From Lycium barbarum (lineage: Eukaryota > Streptophyta > Magnoliopsida > Solanales > Solanaceae): 64,000 nucleotides of DNA. Both the position numbers and the translations under genes were made by a program. Positions 22,537 through 32,620 of this stretch are shown here, in pieces. The stretch covers positions 21,650,336 to 21,714,335 of the forward strand of contig NC_083340.1 of assembly GCF_019175385.1 (NCBI RefSeq), in the 5' to 3' direction. Within the stretch, counting starts at the first letter, position 1. Each line of letters begins with the position of its first letter. The notes under the pieces were generated by a model that was given only the letters and a program-made list of their open reading frames with translations, did not search any database and was not told the DNA's origin.

Positions 22537-25500
22537 TGTTATATCTCGTATTTTTGAACCTCGGAGTATCTGCTGAGGTGGGGCCCACACACCGAGATTA
22601 TTTTGGAACATCTAAAAAGTCATACGAATCACATATATAAAGTTAAACACAACTCATGAAGTACCCTTGGGCCAAATCAAAGTGGAAGCCCTCCAAACGA
22701 ATATTTTTAAGAAAACGTTTTCGGGTGACCTGACTTTGAGGGGCAACAACGGTATTATAAGTTAGAAATTTGGAAAAAGACCAAGAAATAGAAGTTGTAG
22801 ATAATTGAATTAGCTTTCCATCCATAGGTCGTGGGTTCCCAGGTGACGTCGGTACAAGGAGATATGAACGTTTTAAGGTCGAAAGGTCAGTGGGCTAGGC
22901 CCAACTCGGGACCAACCGAGTTGGCCCAAAAAAATAAAATGAAAATTTTGGCCCAATGTTTAAGGGGTGGCCGGCCAAGTGAGGCCCAACCCATGGCTTT
23001 AATGAATATTTCCATGTGCTAATTAATTATAAATGGTCATTATCTAATAGAATTTTCAAGAAGCAAAGAAAGAAGAGAAAGGAGGAAAACCAAGAGCAAA
23101 CATAAGAGCCATTTCGGGTTGGCCATAGAAAAATCACCCTAAAAAATCTTGACTCTAAAATTATTTTCTTGTTGAATAAGTGTCCTCTACAACTTGGTGT
23201 AGTTGTTTTGGAAGATTGAGCATTAGTTTCATCAATCTCACACTTTGAACAAGTAAAGAAGATTGGAGAAAAAGGTAAGAATCAATTCATTTTTCTTATG
23301 TTATGAAGGTTTGTTTATGTTGTGGTATGTGAAAATGAGTAGAAATTATGGAAATATGAAAGTTTGCAAAGTGGGTATGTATATATGTATGTAGCCGTGT
23401 GTGTATATTGTTGTATATCTGATATGAGTTGAATTTTATGTTGTATTCTAGTTGTGGTTATGATGAATATTATATTGGGAATGAAAGTTGAATGAATTTT
23501 GGTTGAAGTTGGAATGTAGAAGATTATGTCACTTTAGAATGATTTTGTGATATTATGGAAATGAAGTTGTTAAGATGTGAATTATGATTATGGTTGATGA
23601 AATTGGAAGATGGAAATATGTTATGGATATGTAGGTTGAATATTAGAAGTTTTGGATGAATTATGACTTTGGTGGAAAGTTTGTATATTTTGTATATCTT
23701 GTGAATATTTTGTGGAAATGATGTGAAATGCTTCTAAATTATATTGTGATAATCTAGATTAATAATGAATATGAAAACATTGAGATTGGTTTGGAAATAG
23801 GAAGTCGGAATGAAAGTTCTTGCATTATGTCGGAAAGAAGGCTAGTTGTGTTATATTGTGTCATATATTAATTGTTGGTGGTGGTGTTGTTGTTGTTGGG
23901 TTGTTGTTGATTGTTTTGGCCGAGTTAAATTCTCGGGGATGCTATATGTATAGGGGAGATGCTGCCCAAATTTCTGTAGGCAATTATGAATAAAGATTGA
24001 ATACTTAAAGATTGGAAATTGAGAATTGGTAAATGTGACCAATTGCAGATTTTGGGCGAAATGGGAATTGAATTTGGAAAGGCGTAAAGAGCATACAAGG
24101 TATGTAAAGCTATCCCGATTCTTCTTTTGGCATGCCCTAGGTGTACTAGGATTGGATTTGAGCCTCGGAAAGCGTTCAGCTCATCGGAATCCGCATTTGA
24201 AAATACCCCTTTTTCATTCAATGGAATTGAACCCTATAAGTATGCTTTATTGAAAGAATTATGCAAACTCTCGCAAATTGTCTAGAAAATTATGTAATGC
24301 CCCCAGAACCTCCGTATGTGACTTTATAAGCTTAAAATACGTAATTTGAGCCCACCGCTTCGTTTGTCCCGAGGTGGGCTCACTATTTCCGATTTTACCC
24401 TTTTATGTTTACGACTTGTCTACGAGCAGCTTTAAAGGAAATGTTTTAACTACTCCTCTAACTATTAATTAAGTATCGTTTTAAATATTCCGTTAAGTCT
24501 TGCAAATTGTTTTGAAACTTGGAAATGATTTCAGAAAGATTATACATCTGTAATCCATTATGACATCCGAAATATGCTTACTATAGTTCCGCCCAGTTTT
24601 ATCATTTCGATTTGTTATTCGATATGCTTCATTGAGTCTCTGGAAATAGATGGTATTTTTATTGCATTTAGTTTCTCACTACTCCATTCGTGGATGCCTC
24701 AATGTTTCCCAAACTGAGCCCGGGCCAGGATATGTTGTCAAGCGTATTCCACTGCATTGTTCGCCGTGCCTCGATGTGAGGGGGCAGGTATACATGTACA
24801 TGGGTTGTGGAGTATGCTGTGCCATGTACACACTCTGATATGATATGATATGATATGATATGATATGATATGATATGTCCATCTGATACGATATGTTATG
24901 TTACGGGGTTATACCCTTGTTCTGATTCCTCTGTGCTGTGGCACCAGCGTCGGGAGGGTGGCCACGTTCTGTCTGCCGAGTCCCTTGGCAGGGGCCGGAT
25001 ATGATATGGCATATGTTTCCGTACACACTCTGTATGTTTTTGAAAATATGCATTTGATACTTTGGATTTTACACTCACTTTTCTGTACGTTCTGTACCGG
25101 TTATGATTTTATTTCTGTGATTCAGGCTTTACATATTCAGTACATATTTTGTACTGACCCCCTTTCTTCGGGGGCTGCGTTTTCATGCCACGCAGGTACT
25201 GACGACAGGTTTGCTGACCCGCCCGCCTAGGACATCTATTATGCCATTTGGAGCGCTCTTTTATCCAGAGCCCATCTTTTGGTACAGTCTTCTACTATTG
25301 TATATATGTACGCTATTCAGGGGTATGACGGGGCCCTGTCCCGTCTTATGATTCTGTTATGATTTGTAGAGGTCTGGAGATATACTTGTGTGGGTTCTGT
25401 ATATGTTTCTGGGTTACTATGATCTGTGACGGCCTTATCGGCTTCCACGTGCTATATCTGTTCACCTGCAATATCTAGTAGCGCCAATTGACTTTTATAT

Positions 25501-25595
25501 TGATATATTCTGCAAATATGCTCGTTTGGGTTATTGGGTACGTTTGGGTGTCCAGCACGGACACTAGTCACGGCCTACGGGGTTGGGTCGTGACA
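22537..25595 (+). repeat. 5' LTR (family A) of the composite element
   Basis: It starts TGTTATATCTCG and ends TTGGGTCGTGACA, directly before the primer site. It is about 3.06 kb. It contains a pentamer array (gatat)n at about 24837-24876. A block at 25110-25200 (cagtacatattttgtactga, then a ctgcgttttcatgcc box) also occurs, diverged, in the other Ty3 LTRs of this window. Confidence 0.85.
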
Positions 25596-25599
25596 AAAG

Positions 25600-25612
25600 T
25601 GGTATCAGAGCG
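25600..25612 (+). other. Primer-binding site, tRNA-iMet type
   Basis: TGGTATCAGAGCG lies four bases after the LTR end. It is complementary to the 3' end of plant initiator methionine tRNA, the usual primer of chromoviruses. Confidence 0.92.
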
Positions 25613-25800
25613 GTTTGGGTTCTCGGAATGTCTACAGACCGTGTCTAGTAGAGTCTTGTTTATCGGTGTGTTGTGCACCACATCTATCAACAGGAGGCTA
25701 CAAGGCATTTAGGATGTTACCCTTTCTTCTATCTTAGATCATGCGATAGAGCGGTATTGTCAGGACGACTCTTCCCTAACGAATTGTTTTGTTTTCAGCC

Positions 25801-26385
25801 ATGCCTCCAAAAAAGGCAACAGCTGCCCAGAAGGGCAAGGCAGTAGCGGCAGGGGAGCCTAGTCAGGCCCAGAGGATTACCAGGGCCCATGCGCTGATTA
25901 TTCCCGAGCGTATGCCCCAGTCAGAGGGCTCTTCTACACCGCCACCACTGGAGGAGATTGGAGCAGCCGCAGCTGTAGATCAGGGGGCGGCCTCACCGCC
26001 GGCTCCTGAGATTCCAGTACCTGAGCCTCCAGATCCCTCAGAAGATCCGACGATGACTCCTCCAGAGCTTCTTACCTCCAGGGAGGAGTATAGTTATGGC
26101 ACAGACCCGTCAGAGCACTCTTCTGGGACGACGGAGGAGGAGGCTTCCGGGGATACGCCAGTTACTCCCGTGATGGAGCACCATGCCAGTCCGGCCACCT
26201 CGGAGAGTGCTACGGATTACTCCTGTACCTTGTCCTGGCCATCAGTGAACCAGGAATCGCCTGATTATCTATACTCTTCGGATTCGGATGCGAGAAATGA
26301 CGGGGGCCAAACAAGCGATGAGCAGACAGACGAGAATGAAGAACATACTCCACATGGTAGCTCCCCGGGCCAGGCTCGAGATTGA
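25801..26385 (+). CDS. Short acidic ORF of the composite element, function unknown
   Basis: ATG at 25801 opens 194 codons. The start is basic (MPPKKATAAQKGKAVAAGEP). The rest is Pro/Glu/Ser/Thr-rich and acidic, with no capsid motif, zinc knuckle or enzyme motif that I can recognise. A run ttgttttgttttcag lies just before the ATG and looks like a splice acceptor, so the mRNA may be spliced from the LTR leader. The position after the primer site suggests a gag N-terminal remnant or the single ORF of a non-autonomous family. It lacks stops over its length, which for such biased sequence may reflect composition as much as selection. Confidence 0.5.
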   Translation: MPPKKATAAQKGKAVAAGEPSQAQRITRAHALIIPERMPQSEGSSTPPPLEEIGAAAAVDQGAASPPAPEIPVPEPPDPSEDPTMTPPELLTSREEYSYGTDPSEHSSGTTEEEASGDTPVTPVMEHHASPATSESATDYSCTLSWPSVNQESPDYLYSSDSDARNDGGQTSDEQTDENEEHTPHGSSPGQARD

Positions 26386-27420
26386 TCGGCTACAGGTATA
26401 TGAGATTTTCTTTAAAACTTTCTATGTATACGTAATCTCTGCAGGAATACTAATTAATAACGGCAGATAGAAATTCAAAAGGGGTCAAAGACTTTGCGAT
26501 TATAAGTAATGGCGACTGAGATGTCCCCGCCACCAGTATGAATTTAGAAACCCCGATAAAAGATAGTTATATGTATGGATGGGAGTAAATAGCGGAGATT
26601 TAAGCAGAGGCAATATGGAAGTTGCATGGTTAGGGAAGTGAAGATAGGGGTGGGACCCGCCATGAGGACGTTTTGGGAGCTGTTAAGACCCCGACTTACT
26701 TTAAATGATGTGACAAAGGTCGTGCGGGGCAGTCGATATAATTATACCAGCATTCACGTATTAAAATGCACCAAAGTTTCAAGGTTAAGCGTGCTAGGGT
26801 GAGAGCAATATCACGATGGGTGACCCCCTGAGAAATATGTTGAAAATTCCATAAGAACGGGAACAAGAGACAAATGCGAAATTAGGTATCCTAAAGTAAA
26901 TTATAGCGTATGAAGTGGTTGGAAACCCCATAGAAGTCGGGTAAGTGAAGACGGACTAGACTAGCAGAAAGGGAGGAGGCATGCCAAAGCTTTGGGGATG
27001 AAGAAACAAATACGGGAGTTACAAGGTAAGACCGATGTTGAATCCGTACTAGATGATATTAGAAGGCCCTAATACGGCGATATGCGGGAACACGTCTAGT
27101 GAGGGGATAGACGAGGCAGACTCCACGAAGAAGGAATAACAACTGTAAAGATCGCAAAAGGCGACAGTTATTTAAAGGGCGTAGGCGTGCGTTGACCCCT
27201 TAATAAAGGAGGGGAGAGCATGATAGACCCAAGATGGACTATGACGATTCAAGGTCCAGTAAAGGGGATTTATTAACGTAAGGCCAGTATTCGGAACTAA
27301 CTTAAATGACCTATGACATAAAGGCAACCTAAGCTCCTGAAATGGATATGCTAAGCGACATGTGAGGTATCTATGAAGGAGACCTCCCCGAAGTATTATA
27401 CTACGCTATGAGGCCAGTCT
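26386..27420 (+). other. Non-coding interior of the composite element
   Basis: No protein motif is seen in any frame. The stretch is less AT-rich than flanking DNA. It carries the 5S rRNA-like domain (26733-26850) and then anonymous sequence up to the hairpin before the purine tract. Confidence 0.5.
26733..26850 (+). other. 5S rRNA-like domain inside the composite element
   Basis: Three blocks match plant 5S rRNA in order: ataccagca (26744), gttaagcgtgct (26784) and gatgggtgacc (26815). Their spacing, 40 and 31 bases between starts, equals that in 5S rRNA as I know it. The last two blocks cover the A box and C box of the internal RNA polymerase III promoter. The segments between them are diverged, so this is not a functional rRNA gene. 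It resembles the known 5S-derived part of Cassandra TRIM elements, but there it lies in the LTR. Confidence 0.75.
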
Positions 27421-27463
27421 AACATTCGAGGACGAATGTTCTAAAGGGGGGGAGGGGGGAGGA
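27421..27463 (+). other. AGGA-loop hairpin and polypurine tract of the composite element
   Basis: AACATTCG, AGGA, CGAATGTT form a perfect 8-bp stem (27421-27440). A long purine tract follows (27444-27463, G-rich) directly before the LTR start TGTTATATCCCG. This is the plus-strand primer region. Confidence 0.88.
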
Positions 27464-29754
27464 TGTTATATCCCGCATTTTGTGCGATCGGATAATTCAA
27501 GACAATCGCGGGAAGACGACAAGCAAGGCCATATTTTATGTTGGTTGGCACATGAGTTGCTTATGAAAAATTTAGAAGTGAAAATAATGAGGAAGGTCAA
27601 GAGCATGAAGGGAAATTTGCAATATGGCTCGTGGGGATATGGAAGAAGACGAAGGGCAAATTTGGAAATTGGAAAAATACCTTCCATGAATTACAAGAAC
27701 TAACCAATATAATTGGGCTTGAAATTTTAAGCAAAACAAATGAGGCCCAACCGGCCATGGCATGGGCTAGGCCCATGTGGAGATTTAATTCACCAATTAA
27801 ATAGATGACTAAGTCATCTTCATCTCATAATTTTCTAGAAATTTCAAGAAAAGCAAGAACAAGAGAGAGAGGAGCAAAACCTAAGGGCCATTCGGCCATA
27901 GAGGAACTCCACAAGAAAAGTTGACAAAAATTCTTTCAAAAATCATTTCATACCAAGTAGAGGGTCCTTAACAAGGTAGAGTGGTCATTGGAACAAGAGA
28001 AATCCATATTCATGCAAGTTTCAAGTCCTAACTAAGTGAAGAAGTGGAGAAGAAGCAAGGTGAGAACTTGTGTTCTTTTACATGTTATAGATGTTTATGC
28101 ATGTTGTGGTATGCAAAAGTGAGTGAAAATTCATGAAGAACAATAATATGGGATGTGGCTGTGAGGTGTAATATGTGTATGTATGTGTAGAAATCATGTT
28201 TCAATTATTTTATCTAGTGTTTGGTTATTATTGTTGTGAGTGAGATGTTTATAATGGAAGTTGAATGATTTTGGAAAGATTGTAGTTGTGCATGCATGTT
28301 GAAGCTGTGTAGTGTGTGGTATGTATATAGCCGTATATGTGTGATGTATGGTGAATGGATAGTGAGCAAGTTTTATTTAGTATGTTCGCCGTTGTATTGT
28401 GGATTTTATAATGCAAATAAAGATTTGATAAGCTTGGTGAAGTGTTAGTAGTTGGAAGTTGTGTAAATTGAAAATAATGTTCTTGTGTGGATGGTACGTA
28501 ATGATATTAGTATGATGTTGTTGGAATATATATTATAAGGTTATTGTTGTTTTATTGGAATTGGAAAGTCTTGAAGGAAGTAGAATGCTAATTGAAGTGT
28601 TGGAATGTACCTTGAATTGGATATGTGAATCGCTAGTGTGGTTATTGAGTTATGTTGATAGTTTGGCCGGGTTTGAATTCCCGGATTGTGATTGATTAGA
28701 ATTTGACTAAGTTGAATGTCGAGGATGGTATATTTACAGAGGAAGTGCTGCCGAAATTTCGGTAGCCAAGTGCTACTTTAAGAATCCAATCCTAAATGCC
28801 CTAATAAAAGTTTTGGTAAATGTGACCAATTTGCAGATTTTGACGGAATTGCAACGTGAATTTGGAATAGCGTAAGGAGCAGAAAGAGGTATGTAAGGCT
28901 TCACCCTTCCTTCTATGGCATCTCTTAGACGTAATAAGTTGGGTACGAGCCTCGGGGACAACTCTATTCCCCGGAATCCGCATCTAAAGTTTCCCCTTTT
29001 TCCTTCAGTAGAATTGAACTAGAAAGTGTGCGAAATGTTGGAAAGACCTCCTAAACCCCTAGAACTTGCATAAATGGGACCCGAATACCCTAAAACCCTC
29101 ACAAGTAACGCCATTACATGTAACATATGCAAATCGTATACGCTACCTCATTTGGCCCGAGGTGGGCCCACTGTTCTCGGATTTTCCCTATAGTTCTGTT
29201 TGACTTACTTTAGGTTGAATCCAAAGGGAACCTTTGATCCCGATTTCGTTACCGAATGATAAGTACTATAACTACTCTAACGAGGATACTTCTATGATGG
29301 TAATGATAATGACGATGTTAGACAAGAGAATATGCCTATGATAAGTACGACCGGAACAATTCTACGGCTAAGATCTCTAAGCTAAGGATTCAACGTGAAT
29401 ATGAAAGTGATAAACTAGTTTTTGAACCTTATTTCTATCTCCTAGCTGTGACACTATTTCCTAAGGATTCCAAAGCCTATGAGTTGACGTCTATGATGCC
29501 CATGATTGTATTCTATGCTTACTGCTAATGTTATTCTCCGTTGGTAGTCTCGCCTTAAAATACTTGTCCCTTCAAGAAGAGACAAAGCGACCACGATTGT
29601 TCCATAATGTAATCGGAGGTCACCGACCTTACGTCAATCCGATGGTTACATGATTTTTCTTTGGGCTCTCTTGCGTGCTTACATGACATATGTATATAAG
29701 ATAGGTATATGTATATAAAATATGTATACGTATATAAGATATGTATATGTATAT

Positions 29755-29804
<50 letters not shown>

Positions 29805-30965
29805 ATATGTATATGAACCTGGGATGGGGGGAAGGGATATATGGGGGAATGGGAAGGGAAACATGTTTCATTGCCACCTGGTCAGCTGGCTTATTATCCC
29901 GGACGCGGGATATATGGGCGAGCCGATATATATCGGCGCTATGTGGGCGAGCCGACATCGTTCGGCGCTATGATACACCATGCCACGATATACCATGCTA
30001 TGATATACTATGCTATGATTTACCATGCTATGATATAATATGCTATGATATAACATTCTATGATACAACATACTATGATATGATATGATATGATACGCTA
30101 TGACAGGGTATGCTATGACATGATACGCTATGACAGGGTATGCTATGACATGATACTCTATGACATGCTATGCTATGACATGACACGCCATGACACGCTA
30201 TGCTATGACATGATACGCTATGCCAAGATATACTATGATATTATATGCTACGACATGATATGATACGACACGCTATGATGTAATATTATATAATATGATA
30301 AACATGACATGATATAAATCCTATTTTCTATGCCTATGAAAAAGAAACGTTTTAAAAAGGGAAAGACAAGCAGGTACGGTACCCGACCTGAAAGGGGCGT
30401 TCCTACGCACAGGTTACTTCCTAGCCTCATTATATGTCCTACGACCTCATGATATTGTTAATCATACTCTATGTTCCTGCTTGCATTATCATTTATGCCT
30501 TACATACTCGGTGCACTATTCGTACTGACGTCCCTTCTTGTGGACGCTGCGTTTCATGCCGCGGAGGTCAGCAGACAGGCGGATTTGATTCTTAGGAGAC
30601 CTACCAGCAGCATGTGACAGCGCTCCAGTTGTTCCGGAGCCTTACTTCCTTGGTACTATTTTGTGTATATATTCGGGCACGGCAGTACTCGGCCCTTTCT
30701 ATGTATATGTGTACTATGTCTAGAGGCTCGTAGACAGATATGTACAGCTAGATGTCTTGTATTTTGAATCGCCCGCGTCTCTGTATAACGCGATAGCAAA
30801 GCTCACTACCTATGTTTATGATGACGCTGCTAATGTAAATGTTCAGTAACAAAAAAAAATGGCACTGTTCATACGACTCGCTAAGAGGTAAGGGTAAAAT
30901 GATAGATAAGGAGTGCTCGGTACAAGTATCGGGTACTCGTCACGGCCCCTAGTTGGGTCGTGACA
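27464..30965 (+). repeat. 3' LTR (family B) of the composite element
   Basis: It starts TGTTATATCCCGC and ends GTTGGGTCGTGACA. At about 3.5 kb it is longer than the family A LTR, and its first kilobase is unlike it. It contains an AT microsatellite (29690-29803) and a degenerate array of ctatgatata and ctatgacatg units (about 29975-30300). A block near 30507-30560 (cgtactgacgtcccttcttg, then gacgctgcgtttcatgcc) is shared with the other Ty3 LTRs here. Confidence 0.85.
29690..30300 (+). repeat. TA microsatellite and degenerate ctatga/gatata array in LTR B
   Basis: Positions 29690-29803 are mostly (TA)n with gtatatgtatataa variants. About 29975-30300 is a run of near-copies of catgctatgata, tgacatgatacgc and related units. 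The open frames seen here are products of the simple repeat. Confidence 0.85.
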
Positions 30966-32378
30966 AGAACCCTGCCTGGATCTAGGGCACTCTCTCGTGT
31001 AATGCCCTGTCTCGCCACACTCAAAACATGCTCCTCTGGCCATAGGCTGCTGAACTGTCATAGAAGATCCAGAATATCTTTCGCGGTCTGACGATCGAGA
31101 GTAAGAACCTCGGGAAATCTGCTCAGAACTGTGCCCGCTATAACCCGAAGAACCACCTACCAAAGCCTGTAGTGATGACTGGATGGGGCGGCTGTAGGGA
31201 TGATGACGAACCCTGTCATGGTGTCCCTCACCTCTAATAGGACCCCTGAAACTGTCAAATCTACAAGCTTTCTTGTCGCCACCCCCACTGTATGCCCGAC
31301 CCATCTCTGACTCAACCCTCCTGGCATGCTCTACTACTGACTGAAATGAGGCCCCAGAAGCCTCCAACTGTAAGGTCGTCAGCCGAAGCGGAAGGTCCAA
31401 ACCCTTCACAAATCTCCTCACTCTCTCAGCCTTTGTGGGAAGTAATGTCGTCGCATAACGGGACAAGGCGAGAAATCTAGTCTCATACTCCGCAACTGAC
31501 CTACCCCGTTGCTCCAATGTCAAAAACTCATCCTTCCTGTTGTCTCTCAGAGTACGAGGGACATACTTCTCCAGAAACAACTGGTAGAACTGGGTCCAGG
31601 TCAAAGGTGGCGAGCCAACTGGTCGACACTCCATGTACGATCTCCACCACTGCTTTGCATCCCCAACTAACTGGAAAGAAACATAATCCACCCCGTGAGA
31701 CTCCACTACACCCAACTTATGAAGCATCTCGTGGCAGCTAGCAATAAACTCATACGCATCCTCCCTGGAAGTACCATAGAACCAAGGAGGAGACATTTTG
31801 GTAAACCCCTCGAATAATTTTCGCTCCTCACTAGTCAACACTGGTCCATCCATAGGCCTTAGAGCAAAATCAGGCGCTGGAGTAGTATCAATACGGGGAG
31901 CCACTGCTGCTGCCGGCAATACCCTCGATGTACGAAATCCTGGAGCAACTGTAGCATCGGGAGTATGACCTCCCACTCTAGTCTGCGAGCCATCTAGAGC
32001 AACTGTAATCATGCCCGCCTGCGCCAAACTATCAAAGTACCCCAACACTCGAAACACAGCCTCCTGAAAATCAGGAGTAGCAGTGACCCCAGGTCTTGCC
32101 TCAGCAGCCCTAATATCCTCCTCCGGAATGTCGTCAAGCTCCGGAGTCAACCCTATGTCAGGGTCCTGAGCAGGTATTGGTGCTTGGTTCCTATCTGGAA
32201 TAGCTGCACGGCCTCTGCCCCTGCCCCGTCCCCTGCCCCTGCCCCTGCCCCGTCCCCTGCCACGTCCCCTGCCTCGCCCACGGACAGTTGCTCGGGCCAC
32301 GGGTATAGATGTGGGTGCGGGTGCAGGTGCAGGTGCAGTCTCCTGGCCTCCAGTAGTAGTCGATCGCGTCCTCACCAT
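30966..32378 (-). pseudogene. Chromovirus gag, truncated after the zinc knuckle
   Basis: It starts MVRTRSTTTGG at 32378. The N-terminus has an Ala/Pro run and then a long Arg-Gly repeat (about residues 33-58). The retrotransposon gag domain is clear: EERKLFEGFTKMSPPWFYG, DAKQWWRSYMECR, TWTQFYQLFLEKYVPRTLRD and LEQRGRSVAEYETRFLAL. A Ser/Arg/Gly-rich linker and one CCHC knuckle (CFECGETGHYTREC) follow. Homology ends at 30966, five residues after the knuckle, where LTR B begins; the remaining residues of the open frame are read from the LTR. Gag would form the virus-like particle. The frame is intact as far as it goes. Confidence 0.92.
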
Positions 32379-32605
32379 CTGTGAGAGAACATAGAAATGA
32401 GGTTAAGATACCAATCTGAATAATCTTGTACGAAAGGAATAAACCAGATACCAATCGGATTGAACTAGCACGAAAAGAGAAAAAGAAGTGGAGTGTTTCC
32501 TAGGTGTCCTATAGCCTCTCGAGGATGGGTACGGACGTCTACGTACCAATCCGCAAGACTCTACTAGACATTGCTCTTGTACTCATTAGACCAATTAACC
32601 TAGAA

Positions 32606-32617
32606 GCTCTGATACCA
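32606..32617 (-). other. Chromovirus primer-binding site, tRNA-iMet type
   Basis: The element strand reads TGGTATCAGAGC, three bases from the end of the 5' LTR. It matches the initiator methionine tRNA 3' end. Confidence 0.93.
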
Positions 32618-32620
32618 ACT

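Larger units (their letters stand above)
22537..30965 (+). mobile_element. Composite plus-strand Ty3-type non-autonomous element with two unlike LTRs
   Basis: The unit has a 5' LTR-like block (22537-25595), a tRNA-iMet primer site, a short acidic ORF, a non-coding interior, a purine tract and a 3' LTR-like block (27464-30965). The two LTR blocks share only general layout and scattered segments, so they come from different families. The flanking bases are TAAAC on the left and AGAAC on the right, which is not a matching duplication. The host chromovirus has lost the sequence between its gag knuckle (30966) and RT FIDD box (22536). The likeliest history is two insertions followed by an internal deletion that joined them. 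Confidence 0.75.

Noticed and set aside
26733..26850. A functional 5S rRNA gene
   Set aside because: Only three blocks match. The linkers and helices are diverged and it lies inside a transposon.
29629..30088. Several overlapping open frames of 60-109 codons
   Set aside because: They are translations of TA and ctatga simple repeats on both strands.
32184..32384. Pro/Ala-Ser-rich plus-strand open frame
   Set aside because: Antisense of the Arg-Gly and Ala-Pro repeats of the chromovirus gag.
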